The notes: generated by a model not told the origin, from the sequence alone. A stretch of DNA of 64,000 nt from Pseudomonas iranensis (GCF_014268585.2 NZ_CP077092.1:4811501-4875500); one strand, 5' to 3'; counted from the stretch's first letter, positions 16,937 to 26,316 are shown. Program-made: numbers and translations.

Positions 16937-18625
16937 CTAGGCGATATCCCGCAACTCGCGCCGCAGAATTTTGCCTACAGGCGTCATCGGCAACGACTCA
17001 CGCAGCACGATGTGTTTCGGCACCTTGTAGGCCGTGAAATTCTCTTTGCAGTACGCCTTCAGCTCTTCCAGGCTGACCCCGCTCTCCCGCGCCACGACAA
17101 ACAGCTTCACCGCCTCTCCCGAACGTTCGTCCGGCACGCCGATAACCGCGCAGTTGGCGACTTTCGGGTGGGCCATGACCACGTCTTCGATTTCGTTGGG
17201 GTACACGTTGAAGCCGGAGACGATGATCATGTCCTTCTTGCGATCGACGATGCGCACGAAACCGTCCGGGTCGATCACGGCGATATCACCGGACTTGAAC
17301 CAGCCCTCGGCATCCAGCACTTCGGCGGTGGCTTCGGGCTTGTTCCAGTAGCCCTTCATGATCTGCGGGCCTTTGATGCATAGCTCGCCGCGCTCGCCCA
17401 GCGGCTGTTCGACGCCGTCATCGTTGATGATTTTCACCAGCGTGCCCGGCACCGGCAGGCCGACAGTGCCCAGCCGCGACTGATCGCCGTAAGGGTTGGT
17501 GCAGGCCACTGGCGAGGTTTCGGTCAGGCCGTAGCCTTCGGTGATACGGCAACCGGTCATCTGCTCCCAGCGCTCGGCGGTGGCCTTGACCAGCGCGGTG
17601 CCGCCGGAGTTGGTGAGCTTGAGGCTGGAGAAATCCAGGGTCTTGAAGTCAGGGTGATCCATCAGCGCGACGAACAAGGTGTTCAAACCCAGCAGCGCCG
17701 AGAAGCGCCAGTTCTTCAGTTCCTTGATGAAGCCGGCGATGTCGCGCGGATTGGAGATCAACACGTTGTGGTTGCCCGACACCATCATGCACATGCAATT
17801 CGCAGTGAAGGCATAGATGTGGTACAGCGGCAGCGGCGCGATCATCACCTCCTGGCCTTCGCGCAACAGCGGCTGACCGTCCGGGCCGAGCTGAGCCAGA
17901 CAGGCGCGCACCTGCTGCATGTTCGCCACCAGATTGCCGTGGGTGAGCATCGCGCCCTTGGCCAGGCCGGTGGTGCCGCCGGTGTATTGCAGCACGGCGA
18001 TGTCATCGAGGCCGACGTTCAGCGGTTTGATGCCCAGACCACGCCCCATGCGCAGCGCGCTTTTGAACGAAGTGGCTTGCGGCAGCGAATACTCGGGAAC
18101 CAGTTTCTTCACTTTGCTGACCACGGTGTTGACCAGCCAGCCTTTGGCGGTGGGCATCAGGTCGCCCATCTTCGCTTCGATCAAGTATTCGATGTCGGTG
18201 TCGGGCAGCACTTCCTGGACTTTCTGCCCGAACAGATTCAGGTAGACCAACGCGCGTGCACCGGAATCCTTGAACTGGTGGCGCATTTCCCGTGGCGTGT
18301 ACAGCGGGTTGGTGTTGACCACGATCAGCCCGGCGCGCAGGGCGCCGAACACGGCAATCGGATAATGCAGAACGTTGGGCATCTGCACCGCAATGCGATC
18401 CCCCGGCACCAGATCGGTATGGGCCTGCAGGTAACCGGCGAACGCCGCGCTCTGGCGCTCCAGTTCGGCGTAGGTCAGGGTGATGCCCATGCTGCTGAAC
18501 GCCGGGCGGTCAGCGAACTTCTTGCAGGAACGCTCAAACACTTCGATGACCGACTTGAACTCGCCCATGTCGATGTCCAGCGGTACGCCGGCCGGGCGTT
18601 TGTCATTCCAGAAATCAGGTTGCAT
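16937..18625 (-). CDS. fadD2: Long-chain fatty acid-CoA ligase FadD2
   Basis: A 562-residue acyl-CoA synthetase paralogous to the downstream fadD1. The P-loop is YTGGTTGLAKGAMLTHGN and the second motif EGYGLTETSPVACTNP. The signature is EGWFKSGDIAVIDPDGFVRIVDRKKDM, and the C-terminal adenylation lysine is in MTPVGKILRRELRD. It begins MQPDFWNDKRPAGVPLDID, aligned with the start of FadD1. An upstream extension to 18769 is not homologous and is left out. It is divergent from a lipase-like hydrolase gene, the arrangement known around P. aeruginosa fadD1-fadD2. Confidence 0.92.
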   Translation of the reverse strand: MQPDFWNDKRPAGVPLDIDMGEFKSVIEVFERSCKKFADRPAFSSMGITLTYAELERQSAAFAGYLQAHTDLVPGDRIAVQMPNVLHYPIAVFGALRAGLIVVNTNPLYTPREMRHQFKDSGARALVYLNLFGQKVQEVLPDTDIEYLIEAKMGDLMPTAKGWLVNTVVSKVKKLVPEYSLPQATSFKSALRMGRGLGIKPLNVGLDDIAVLQYTGGTTGLAKGAMLTHGNLVANMQQVRACLAQLGPDGQPLLREGQEVMIAPLPLYHIYAFTANCMCMMVSGNHNVLISNPRDIAGFIKELKNWRFSALLGLNTLFVALMDHPDFKTLDFSSLKLTNSGGTALVKATAERWEQMTGCRITEGYGLTETSPVACTNPYGDQSRLGTVGLPVPGTLVKIINDDGVEQPLGERGELCIKGPQIMKGYWNKPEATAEVLDAEGWFKSGDIAVIDPDGFVRIVDRKKDMIIVSGFNVYPNEIEDVVMAHPKVANCAVIGVPDERSGEAVKLFVVARESGVSLEELKAYCKENFTAYKVPKHIVLRESLPMTPVGKILRRELRDIA

Positions 18626-18850
18626 TGTTCTTGTCCTCGTTACCTGAGCCGATCCGGGAGCCGCTTTCTGTCGTTTCTGCTTCGTCAATGGAAGGCGAAA
18701 AGCACAAAGCGGAGCTTCACGGACACTAGCAGCTATGGCCATTGAGGCAAATATGACCCAAGCCCTCATTGATCCCGTGAATCTTCCTGCCGTGGCGTGA
18801 GCTGATCAGACGCGCTATACACTGTGGCGATGCTGAGCAAAGGAATCGCC

Positions 18851-19795
18851 ATGACCCACGACACCTTCTGGCTGGACGCGAGTGACCGCAGCCGCCTGTA
18901 CGTCAACCGCTGGCTGCCGGCCACGCCATTGAAAGCGGTGATTCTGCTGGCCCATGGCATGGCCGAACACAGCGCTCGCTACGCGCGGCTCGCCGACACG
19001 TTTTGCGACAAAGACTATGGCGTGTATGCCCCGGATCTCCGCGGCCATGGTCGCACCGCCGACAACGGCACTCTCGGCCATTTCGCCGATGACGACGGCT
19101 GGTGCAAGGTCGTCGGCGATCTGGCCAGCCTCAATCAGCACATCGGCCAGCAACATCCCGGCGTGCCGATCATCCTCCTCGGCCACAGCATGGGCAGCTA
19201 CATCGCCCAAGGCTATTTGTTGCACCACAGCGCCAGTCTGCACGGGGCGATTCTCAGCGGCTCGAATTTCCAGCCGGTGGCCCTCTATCGCGTCGCGCGG
19301 CAGATCGCCCGGCTGGAAAAACTGCGCCAGGGCGGCAAGGGCCGCAGTGCATTGATCGAGTGGCTGTCGTTCGGCTCGTTCAACAATAAATTCAAACCGG
19401 TGCGCACCCGTTTCGACTGGCTGAGCCGCGACCCGGCCGAGGTCGACAAGTACGCCGCCGACCCGTTGTGCGGCTTTCGCTGCACCAATCAGCTGTGGAT
19501 CGACCTGTTCGGCGGCTTGCAGCAAATCAGCAAAGCGTCCAATCTCGCGCAGATCGATCCGGGCCTGCCGCTGCTGGTAATTGGCGGCGAATGTGATCCG
19601 GTGAGCGAGGGCAAGCGTCTGACAGATCTGGCCAATGCCTTGCGCAGGGCCGGCGGCCAGCACCTGCAACTGAAGATCTACCCGCAGGCCCGGCACGAAT
19701 TGTTCAATGAAAGCAATCGCGACGAAGTGAGCGCCGATGTGCTCGCCTGGATCGACCAGGCCCTGAGCCACCGGCGCCCGCAGCGCAGCGAATAA
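18851..19795 (+). CDS. Alpha/beta hydrolase, monoacylglycerol lipase/lysophospholipase type
   Basis: A 314-residue alpha/beta hydrolase. The oxyanion region is VILLAHGMAEHSARYARLA. The nucleophile elbow is LLGHSMGSYIAQ (Ser about residue 117). The acidic residue is in GGECDPVS and the catalytic His in YPQARHELFNES near the C terminus. This resembles PldB/monoglyceride-lipase proteins that release fatty acids, consistent with its position beside fadD1-fadD2 and a MaoC gene. AAGGAA six bases before ATG 18851 decides the start over an upstream GTG at 18824. The MaoC gene follows after 43 bases, probably cotranscribed. Confidence 0.88.
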   Translation: MTHDTFWLDASDRSRLYVNRWLPATPLKAVILLAHGMAEHSARYARLADTFCDKDYGVYAPDLRGHGRTADNGTLGHFADDDGWCKVVGDLASLNQHIGQQHPGVPIILLGHSMGSYIAQGYLLHHSASLHGAILSGSNFQPVALYRVARQIARLEKLRQGGKGRSALIEWLSFGSFNNKFKPVRTRFDWLSRDPAEVDKYAADPLCGFRCTNQLWIDLFGGLQQISKASNLAQIDPGLPLLVIGGECDPVSEGKRLTDLANALRRAGGQHLQLKIYPQARHELFNESNRDEVSADVLAWIDQALSHRRPQRSE

Positions 19796-19838
19796 TTTTT
19801 TGTGGATTGACTGAAATCCGTCACAGGAATCGAAATCG

Positions 19839-20309
19839 ATGACCCAGGTTACCAACATCCCTTACGAAGCCCTTGAAGTCGGCCAGACCGCCAGCTACAG
19901 CAAGACTGTCGAAGAGCGCGACATTCAGCTGTTCGCCGCGATGTCGGGCGACCACAACCCGGTGCACCTGGACGCCGAATTCGCCGCCGCCAGCATGTTC
20001 AAGGAGCGCATCGCCCACGGCATGTTCAGCGGTGCGCTGATCAGCGCAGCGGTGGCCTGTGAATTGCCTGGGCCGGGCACTATCTATATCGGTCAGCAGA
20101 TGAGCTTTCAGAAGCCGGTGAAGATCGGCGACACGCTGACGGTGCGCCTGGAGATTCTGGAGAAACTGCCGAAATTCCGCGTGCGCATTGCTACTCGCGT
20201 ATTCAATCAGCGTGATGAGTTGGTAGTGGATGGCGAGGCCGAAATTCTCGCACCGCGCAAACAGCAGACGGTGACGTTGCCGACATTGCCGGCGATCAGT
20301 ATTGGCTGA
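19839..20309 (+). CDS. MaoC-family hot-dog dehydratase
   Basis: A 156-residue single hot-dog domain protein of the MaoC/(R)-specific enoyl-CoA hydratase family. The catalytic motif is FAAMSGDHNPVHLDAEFAAAS (Asp and His in D-x-N-P-x-H), followed by HGMFSGALIS. Such enzymes hydrate enoyl-CoA to (R)-3-hydroxyacyl-CoA, linking beta-oxidation to polyhydroxyalkanoate or rhamnolipid precursors. It follows the lipase-like gene closely and stands opposite fadD2, which fits fatty-acid metabolism. The start ATG is preceded by AGGAATCG. Confidence 0.88.
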   Translation: MTQVTNIPYEALEVGQTASYSKTVEERDIQLFAAMSGDHNPVHLDAEFAAASMFKERIAHGMFSGALISAAVACELPGPGTIYIGQQMSFQKPVKIGDTLTVRLEILEKLPKFRVRIATRVFNQRDELVVDGEAEILAPRKQQTVTLPTLPAISIG

Positions 20310-20335
20310 TGATTGGGAAGTGTCAGGTAGATTGC

Positions 20336-20543
20336 TACCCCCCTCACCCCAGCCCTCTCCCCCAAGGGGGCGAGGGGGAAAGGGAGCTGATCTGCATCGG
20401 ATTCAAATCCTGCGCTCGGCGCGGGCGATCTTCAAGACCTTCCAGAACCAGAGTTCAACTCAGATCGCTCAAGTCGGCGTAACTCCGGCATTCACCTCGG
20501 TCAGTCCCCTCTCCCTCCGGGAGAGGGCTAGGGTGAGGGGCTT
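20336..20543. repeat. Composite palindromic element, CCCTCACCCCAGCCCTCTCCC family, copy 1 of 4
   Basis: The ends are inverted: CCCTCACCCCAGCCCTCTCC on the left, GGAGAGGGCTAGGGTGAGGG on the right. The interior of about 140 bases contains a weaker inverted pair around TCTGCATCGGATTCA and AAGTCGGCGTAAC. Copies with related interiors lie at 27411, 52374 and 59781. It is MITE-like in layout and carries no gene. Confidence 0.85.
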
Positions 20544-20557
20544 TTCCTGCGGGCACA

Positions 20558-20586
20558 AAAAAACGCCAGACAAGCTGGCGTTTTTT
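20558..20586. terminator. Bidirectional intrinsic terminator
   Basis: AAAAAACGCCAG-ACAAG-CTGGCGTTTTTT, a perfect stem with an A run before and a T run after, between the convergent maoC-like and DUF2383 genes. Confidence 0.9.
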
Positions 20587-20602
20587 ATCAGCCGACTAAC
20601 TC

Positions 20603-21070
20603 TTACGAGTTGGCACGAGCCTGGTTACGCAGGGCTTTCACCTGGTCGTGGTTGCGTTGTACGCCGTGGTACTGACGCTCAACCAGATCCTTGATGCCAA
20701 CCAGATTGTGCTTGTTGATCTTCTCGATCGCTTCACGATAAGCCTTCAGCGCATGGTCTTCACCGCGCTCGGCTTCGTTCAGGACAGCCTCTTCGTCTTT
20801 ACCGGTGAACATGGATTTGACGTCGACCCAGCGCCGGTGCAGATCACCGGCCACGCTGGTCGAAGTTTCCGGATCACCGCCCAGCGAACGTACCTGAGCC
20901 TGCAGCTCGGCTGCTGCGGTGGCGCAATCGGCGGAGCGCTGCACGAACAGGGTTTTCAGTTCTGGGTGCTTGATGTCTTCGGCGCAAGTCTTGAACCCTT
21001 CCTGACCGTCCTTGCAGGTTTCAATCAGGTCGTTGAGTACAGAAATGGCTTCTTTATTCATGTCGGTCAT
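20603..21070 (-). CDS. PA2169-family four-helix-bundle (DUF2383, ferritin-like) protein
   Basis: A 155-residue helical protein of the DUF2383/PA2169 family. It has four long amphipathic helices with acidic and histidine positions (ISVLNDLIETCKDGQEGFKTCAEDI, LFVQRSADCATAAAELQAQV, AVLNEAERGEDHALKAYREAI, VERQYHGVQRNHDQVKALRNQ). The E-x-x-E-D-H-x-x-x-x-Y and H-x-x-V-x-x-N-H residues suggest a ferritin-like di-metal site, but function is not established. Pseudomonas homologues are stress-induced. It has its own terminator and is divergent from the DUF3820 gene. Confidence 0.88.
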   Translation of the reverse strand: MTDMNKEAISVLNDLIETCKDGQEGFKTCAEDIKHPELKTLFVQRSADCATAAAELQAQVRSLGGDPETSTSVAGDLHRRWVDVKSMFTGKDEEAVLNEAERGEDHALKAYREAIEKINKHNLVGIKDLVERQYHGVQRNHDQVKALRNQARANS

Positions 21071-21276
21071 TTTTCAATTCCTTGCGATGGGTTGAAGATG
21101 CAAGGGATATTGCAGTGTGCGTGCCAGCTTCGCTTTACGAAAAAATATCTTTATTTTCAATGAGTTAAGAAAGATTGAACCATCTGTATGCTGGTTTTTT
21201 GCATGATCTGTCATTTGGCCTGCATGCAGAATGCCTGTATTTTCCAGGCTGTCATGTGAATCGATGAAGCGTGCTG

Positions 21277-21513
21277 ATGAATCCGGAAAAACTCGAACTG
21301 CTGATCACCCGCGAGATGCCCTTCGGCAAATACAAAGGGCGGATCATTGCCGACTTGCCTGGCCCCTATCTGAACTGGTTCGCCCGTGAAGGCTTTCCCC
21401 ACGGTGAACTCGGTGGCCTGTTGGCGTTGATGCAGGAGATCGACCACAACGGCCTGTCCGACCTGCTCGAACCGCTGCGCGCCAAACACGGCAAACCCGC
21501 CCCGCGCCACTGA
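21277..21513 (+). CDS. DUF3820-family small protein
   Basis: A 78-residue protein with the DUF3820 core MPFGKYKGRIIADLPGPYLNWFAREGFPHGELGGLLALMQEID. The G-K-Y-K-G and L-P-x-x-Y-L-x-W patterns also occur in exonuclease-associated and DUF3820 proteins, suggesting nucleic-acid involvement. The role is not established. The ATG at 21277 is preferred; a GTG two codons earlier (21271) is the alternative. It is followed after 30 bases by the class V aminotransferase, probably in one transcript. Confidence 0.85.
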   Translation: MNPEKLELLITREMPFGKYKGRIIADLPGPYLNWFAREGFPHGELGGLLALMQEIDHNGLSDLLEPLRAKHGKPAPRH

Positions 21514-21543
21514 CGCGCCCTTCCCTCTTGAGCCTTGCCGACC

Positions 21544-22725
21544 ATGCCTGACAACACCCGCCGCGCCCGTGACGAAGCCTTCTGGCAGACATTCGCCGAC
21601 CGATACGATGTGCAGCCCGGCCCGGTCAACCTGGAAAACGGTTACTTCGGGCGCATGTCGCGCACGGTGATCGAGGAGTACCAGCGCAATATCGAGCTGA
21701 TCAACACCAGCAACTCGATTTATGTGCGCCAGCGCTTTGAACAGCACGACAACCTCGAAATCCGCGCGCAACTGGCCGAACTGATCGGCGTGCGCGCGCA
21801 AAGCGTGGCGCTGACGCGCAATGCCACTGAAGGCCTGCAGTCGCTGATCCGCAATTACAATCGCCTGCAACCGGGCGATCAGGTGCTGATCTGTGACCTC
21901 GAGTACGACACGGTCAAGGGCGCCATGCGCTGGCTGGCGCAACAGCGTGGCGTTGAGGTCATCGAGATTACCCACCACCATCCCGCCAGTTTCGACAGCC
22001 TGCTGGAAAGCTACCGCAAAGCTTTCATCCGCCACCCGAAACTCAAACTGATGGCGCTGACCCATGTCACCCATCGCACCGGCCTGGTCATGCCGGTGCA
22101 AGCCATCGCCGCGCTGGCCAGAGAGCACGGCGTCGACATCATCCTCGACGGTGCCCACGCCCTCGGCCAGATTGAATTTGACCTGCAAGCGTTGGGCATC
22201 GCTTTCGCCGGTTACAACCTGCACAAATGGATCGGCGCACCGCTGACCCTTGGCTTCATCTATATCGCCCCGCAGCGTCTGGCTGATATCGATCCGGACA
22301 TGGGCGAGATGCATTACCCGGTCAGCGATATTCGCGCGCGCACCTCGTACAGCACGCCGAACATCCCGGCGCTGATGACCTTGCCGCTGGTGTTCGAAGA
22401 GCACGACGCCCTCGGCGGCGCCGCCGCCAAAAGCCCACGCCTGAATTACCTGCGCAACTTGTGGGTCAGCCGGGTCCGGCACGTGCCGGGCATCGAGGTG
22501 CTGACGCCGGACGACCCGCAACTGTATTGCGGGATCACCGCGCTGCGCTTCACCCGGCATGCCGATCAGCAGGCCATGGCCGAGCGTCTGCTCAGCGAAT
22601 TCAACCTGTTCACCGTGGTGCGCACCGGCGCCGCGTGCGGGCCTTGTATCCGCATCACCCCGGGGCTGACCACCACGGCCGGCGAGATGGAGCAGTTGGT
22701 CCACGCATTGAACCAGCTGCGCTAG
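21544..22725 (+). CDS. Class V PLP-dependent aminotransferase-fold enzyme (isopenicillin N epimerase-like)
   Basis: A 393-residue fold-type I PLP enzyme of the class V group. Cofactor contacts are ALTRNATEGLQSLIRNY near residue 95 and the aspartate-histidine in IILDGAHALGQIEFDL. The Schiff-base lysine is K228 in GYNLHKWIGAPLTLGF. The subgroup annotated as isopenicillin N epimerase or cysteine-desulfurase-like is broad, and the true substrate is unknown. An in-frame TTG lies at 21535, but ATG 21544 is the likelier start. Its stop codon overlaps the stop of the convergent dioxygenase-like gene by four bases. Confidence 0.85.
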   Translation: MPDNTRRARDEAFWQTFADRYDVQPGPVNLENGYFGRMSRTVIEEYQRNIELINTSNSIYVRQRFEQHDNLEIRAQLAELIGVRAQSVALTRNATEGLQSLIRNYNRLQPGDQVLICDLEYDTVKGAMRWLAQQRGVEVIEITHHHPASFDSLLESYRKAFIRHPKLKLMALTHVTHRTGLVMPVQAIAALAREHGVDIILDGAHALGQIEFDLQALGIAFAGYNLHKWIGAPLTLGFIYIAPQRLADIDPDMGEMHYPVSDIRARTSYSTPNIPALMTLPLVFEEHDALGGAAAKSPRLNYLRNLWVSRVRHVPGIEVLTPDDPQLYCGITALRFTRHADQQAMAERLLSEFNLFTVVRTGAACGPCIRITPGLTTTAGEMEQLVHALNQLR

Positions 22726-23294
22726 AACGGCACACCGGAGTTTTTTTCGTAGCCTTCGAGGCCAAGCTGCGACGACACGGCGAAGGTGTCGATGCCGAGG
22801 GTCTGGCAGGCGAAGGCACCGTCTTCAAGATCGGCGCCGGCGATCGGCTGCAATACCAACTGCAAGGCGTCATCGGCGGCAGCTTCACAGCCGCAGCGGC
22901 CTGGGAGGTGCAAGGTGCCGGCCCAGGCCTCGTGGTGAGCTTGCGCTCCTGCTTCGTCGCCGGGAATGAATACGTTCAGCTTCAGGCAAGCAGCGCCGTG
23001 CGCCGGCCGATCCGGATAGACGCTGGTGAAACGGACGATGCCATGGCTGTCGGTCGATTGACTGCCGCCCAGGCTGGTGTCGCCATCGACACGCTGTTGA
23101 ATGCGCACCAGCGCGCCGATGACCGGCTCGCTGGTCATCGCATCGACCAGCGACAGACGCAGGATCAGCGGCAGGCCTTCGACTCCCTGGCTGATATTGC
23201 GCACTTGGGAATCGGCTGCGGGGCGGCCGAGGGAAAGTTGCTTCGGTTGATAACGGGATTGTGGTGTAAGGGTCAGAGACTGACGGTCGTCCAT
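22722..23294 (-). CDS. Intradiol-dioxygenase-fold protein lacking recognisable iron ligands
   Basis: A 190-residue protein whose core LPLILRLSLVDAMTSEPVIGALVRIQQR, then STDSHGIVRFTSVYPDRPAHGAACLKLNVFI, follows the beta-sandwich pattern of intradiol ring-cleavage dioxygenases. The usual motifs are altered: the W-H-C-D-x-x-G-x-Y stretch is absent, PGWY-x-G-R is PDRPAHG, and the H-I-H iron ligands read ACLKL. It therefore probably does not bind iron as the true enzymes do. There is no signal peptide (a Tat or lipoprotein leader is common in relatives). It overlaps the convergent aminotransferase by four bases. Fold assignment moderate; function unknown. Confidence 0.65.
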   Translation of the reverse strand: MDDRQSLTLTPQSRYQPKQLSLGRPAADSQVRNISQGVEGLPLILRLSLVDAMTSEPVIGALVRIQQRVDGDTSLGGSQSTDSHGIVRFTSVYPDRPAHGAACLKLNVFIPGDEAGAQAHHEAWAGTLHLPGRCGCEAAADDALQLVLQPIAGADLEDGAFACQTLGIDTFAVSSQLGLEGYEKNSGVPF

Positions 23295-23395
23295 GAGGCG
23301 TTCTCTCTTCCATAAGAAGAACGCAGGTTAACCCCGGCAAACGGACCGCGTGCGTTAACTATGTATCGCGGCATGTATGTTTACTTTCTTCGGCG

Positions 23396-23426
23396 CAAAA
23401 AAAAAGGTGCGCCGACCAAGCGCACC
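23396..23426 (-). terminator. Intrinsic terminator after eda
   Basis: On the minus strand GGTGCGC-TTGGTCG-GCGCACC is followed by a run of about nine T, 40 bases beyond the eda stop, ending the zwf-pgl-eda transcript. Confidence 0.88.
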
Positions 23427-23466
23427 ATAAAGCCGTAAAGCACACAACGAGGTGTAGGGGTAAAGA

Positions 23467-24132
23467 TCAGTCCAGCAGCGCCAGGGCTTCGGCGGTGCAT
23501 TCCTGAATGCGCGCCCAGTCGCCGTTCTTGATCCACTCCGGATCAAGCATCCAGCTACCGCCCACGCACATGACGTTTTTCAGCGCCATGTAGCTCTTGA
23601 TATTGGCCGGGCCGACGCCGCCAGTCGGGCAGAATTTCACTTCGCCGAACGGGCCGCCGAGCGCCTTGATTGCCGCCACGCCACCGCTGACTTCCGCCGG
23701 GAACAGCTTGAAGCGGCGATAGCCCAGACCGTAGCCTTCCATGATCCCCGAGGCGTTGCTGATGCCCGGCAACAGCGGAATCGGGCTGTCGACGCTGGCT
23801 TCGAGCAGGTCACGGGTGATGCCCGGGGTGACGATGAATTGCGAACCGGCCGCTTCCGCCGCTGCGAGCATGTTGCGGTCGAGCACGGTGCCGGCACCGG
23901 TCATCAGTTCCGGGCGCTGTTCGCGCAGGATCTGAATCGCCTTGAGGCCGAACTGCGAACGCAGGGTCACTTCCAGCGCGGTCAGGCCACCGGCGGCGAG
24001 GGCGTCGGCCAGTGGCAGCACGTCCTGTTCGCGGGCGATGGTGATCACTGGCAGGATCCGCGCCTTGGCGCAGAGACTGTCGATCAGGGCAACTTTGTCC
24101 GCCATGGAAACGGTCGGGGATGGGGTTGTCAT
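23467..24132 (-). CDS. eda: KDPG aldolase (2-keto-3-deoxy-6-phosphogluconate aldolase)
   Basis: A 221-residue cytoplasmic class I aldolase that splits KDPG into pyruvate and glyceraldehyde-3-phosphate, the last step of the Entner-Doudoroff pathway. The Schiff-base lysine is K142 in RRFKLFPAEVSGG. ALEVTLRSQFGLKAI holds the catalytic glutamate, and FCPTGGVGPANIKSY the phosphate loop. AAGGAA before ATG 24132 decides the start; an upstream ATG at 24159 would overlap pgl. It is the third gene of zwf-pgl-eda, 17 bases after pgl. HexR, encoded divergently, is the known repressor of this operon. Confidence 0.95.
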   Translation of the reverse strand: MTTPSPTVSMADKVALIDSLCAKARILPVITIAREQDVLPLADALAAGGLTALEVTLRSQFGLKAIQILREQRPELMTGAGTVLDRNMLAAAEAAGSQFIVTPGITRDLLEASVDSPIPLLPGISNASGIMEGYGLGYRRFKLFPAEVSGGVAAIKALGGPFGEVKFCPTGGVGPANIKSYMALKNVMCVGGSWMLDPEWIKNGDWARIQECTAEALALLD

Positions 24133-24149
24133 AGCGGCTGTTCCTTGGC

Positions 24150-24863
24150 TCATGGGCACCAGTAAATCTCTAACGTAGGTTGCAGAAACGCGCGCACCGG
24201 CATGGCCGCAACGTCATCGGATGCCAGCGCGGCATTCAGGGTGGTCAGTTTCGATTGACCGGAAATCGACAGAATCTTGTGCCGGGCCGAGGCCAGCAGC
24301 GCGCGGCTCATGGTCAGGCGCTGACGTGGCACGCTGGGCGCCAGCATCGGCCAGCAACGGCGCGTGCCATCGGCTTGCAGGGCTTCGCCGAGGTTCGGGC
24401 TGTCGGGGAACAGCGACGCGGTGTGACCGTCATCGCCCATGCCCAATACCAGCACGTCGATCGGCGGCAGTTCGCCGAGCAGACGATCGGCCTGTTCCGC
24501 AGCCTGCTCGACGTTGGCCGCCGCGCTGTAGAGGCTGAGGAACTGCGCCTTGGCTGCCGGGCCTTTGAGCAGATACTGCTTGAGCAGGCCGGCATTGCTG
24601 TCGGCATGTTCCACCGGCACCCAGCGTTCGTCGGCGAGGGTCACGACGACCTTCGACCAGTCCAGCTCCTGCTTGGCCAGGTGCTGGAAGAACGCTACCG
24701 GGCTGCGCCCGCCGGACACCACCAGCACCGCGTTGCCGCGTGCAGCAATGGCGTCGCTCAGTTGCTTGGCAACGTTCAGCGCCAGACCTTCGGCGAGCAG
24801 CACCGGGCTGTTGAATTCGCGGGCAGTCACGCCCGTCGGCAGTTGCACATCAGATATCGCCAT
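24150..24863 (-). CDS. pgl: 6-phosphogluconolactonase
   Basis: A 237-residue DevB/Pgl-type lactonase that hydrolyses 6-phosphogluconolactone made by Zwf. Signatures are [16 protein letters not shown] (phosphate-binding, about residues 48-63), [17 protein letters not shown], and [18 protein letters not shown]. All are typical of the family related to glucosamine-6-phosphate isomerases. Its start lies 14 bases inside the end of zwf, so translation is coupled. Length is normal for the short Pseudomonas form. Confidence 0.95.
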   Translation of the reverse strand: MAISDVQLPTGVTAREFNSPVLLAEGLALNVAKQLSDAIAARGNAVLVVSGGRSPVAFFQHLAKQELDWSKVVVTLADERWVPVEHADSNAGLLKQYLLKGPAAKAQFLSLYSAAANVEQAAEQADRLLGELPPIDVLVLGMGDDGHTASLFPDSPNLGEALQADGTRRCWPMLAPSVPRQRLTMSRALLASARHKILSISGQSKLTTLNAALASDDVAAMPVRAFLQPTLEIYWCP

Positions 24864-26316
24864 ACCACGACCTCCCGTCCCGCGTGATCAAAGCAATGGA
24901 GCTCATCGGCCCCCACGACCCTGCCGCATACGGCTTGGGCGCGTCACCGGATTTCTTCCACCCGGCGATCAGCTGGTCACACCACTTCCACGCGGCTTCG
25001 ATTTCATCTTTACGGACAAACAGGTTCTGATTGCCGTTCATCACTTCCAGCAACAACCGCTCATAGGCATCGGGGATCCGCGCGCTACGCCAGGTGTCGG
25101 AGAAATTCAGTTGCAGCGGCCCGCTGCGCAGTTGCATGCCCTTGTCCAGGCCCTGCTCCTTGGTCATCACGCGCAAGGAAATGCCTTCGTCCGGTTGCAG
25201 GCGGATGATCAGTTTGTTGCTGATCTGCAGGCGCTGCTCCGGGGCGAAGATGTAGTGCGACGGTTCCTTGAAGTGGATGACGATCTGCGACAGCTTCTGC
25301 GGCATGCGCTTGCCGGTACGCAGGTAGAACGGCACGCCGGCCCAGCGCCAGTTGCGGATGTCGGCACGCAGGGCGACAAAGGTTTCGGTGTCGCTCTGGG
25401 TGTTGGAATTCGGTTCTTCGAGGTAACTCGGAACGGATTTGCCCTCGCTGTGGCCGGCGATGTACTGACCGCGCACCACTTGCGTGGTCAGGCCTTCCGG
25501 ACTGATCGGCGCGAGCGCCTTGAGCACTTTCACTTTCTCGTCACGGATGCTGTCGGCGGACAGGTCGGCCGGCGGGTCCATGGCGATCAGGCAGAGCAGC
25601 TGCAACAGGTGATTCTGGATCATGTCGCGCAGCTGGCCGGCCTTGTCGAAATAGCCCCAGCGGCCTTCGATGCCGACCTTCTCGGCCACGGTGATTTCCA
25701 CGTGGGAAATGTAGTTCTGGTTCCACTGGGTTTCGAACAGGCTGTTGGCGAAACGCAGGGCGATCAGGTTTTGAACGGTCTCTTTGCCCAGATAGTGGTC
25801 GATGCGGTAGGTGCGGTCTTCCGGGAAAAACTGCGCCACCGCGTCGTTGACCTTGCGCGACGACTCCAGGTCAGAGCCGATCGGTTTTTCCAGCACCACC
25901 CGAGTATTTTCGGCCAGACCGACTTTCTCGAGGTTCTCGCAGATCGCGCCGTACACCGCCGCCGGGGTGGCGAAGTAGGCAATCATGCGTTGGCTGCTGC
26001 CAGCCAGTTCCGCCAGCGCCACGTAATCCTCAGCCTTGAGGAAGTCGACGTGCAGATAGGTCAGGCGCGCGAGGAAGCGCTCGGCCACGGTTTCGTTCAG
26101 CTCTTTGCCGACGTAACGGCGCAATTCGGCGGCGATGAACGCCATGTGCTGCTGCTCGCTGCCGGGCTCACGGGCCAGCGCGATGATTCGCGTGTCCTCG
26201 TGCAGCAGGTCGGCACCGTCAAGGTGATACAGGGCAGGAAACAGCTTGCGCAGGGCCAGATCGCCAAGCGCGCCGAACAAGGCAAAGGTGCACGGTTCAA
26301 CCGTAATGGAAGGCAT
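24850..26316 (-). CDS. zwf: Glucose-6-phosphate 1-dehydrogenase
   Basis: A 488-residue enzyme oxidising glucose-6-phosphate to the lactone with NAD(P)+. The dinucleotide fold starts at [20 protein letters not shown]. The active-site motif is [14 protein letters not shown], and the structural-domain helix [19 protein letters not shown] is present. It is the first gene of the zwf-pgl-eda operon and divergent from hexR, with 217 bases between starts. A HexR-type half-matching palindrome lies at 26384. The ATG follows an A-rich leader (AAAAGAACAAAC), which may also be a weak Hfq/Crc site. Confidence 0.95.
   Translation of the reverse strand: MPSITVEPCTFALFGALGDLALRKLFPALYHLDGADLLHEDTRIIALAREPGSEQQHMAFIAAELRRYVGKELNETVAERFLARLTYLHVDFLKAEDYVALAELAGSSQRMIAYFATPAAVYGAICENLEKVGLAENTRVVLEKPIGSDLESSRKVNDAVAQFFPEDRTYRIDHYLGKETVQNLIALRFANSLFETQWNQNYISHVEITVAEKVGIEGRWGYFDKAGQLRDMIQNHLLQLLCLIAMDPPADLSADSIRDEKVKVLKALAPISPEGLTTQVVRGQYIAGHSEGKSVPSYLEEPNSNTQSDTETFVALRADIRNWRWAGVPFYLRTGKRMPQKLSQIVIHFKEPSHYIFAPEQRLQISNKLIIRLQPDEGISLRVMTKEQGLDKGMQLRSGPLQLNFSDTWRSARIPDAYERLLLEVMNGNQNLFVRKDEIEAAWKWCDQLIAGWKKSGDAPKPYAAGSWGPMSSIALITRDGRSWYGDI

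Noticed and set aside
15468..18745. Long plus-strand frames opposite fadD1 and fadD2
   Set aside because: Antisense shadows with histidine- and glutamine-rich nonsense protein.
21211..22704. 497-residue minus-strand frame opposite the class V aminotransferase
   Set aside because: The plus-strand gene has a full set of PLP motifs; this frame has none.
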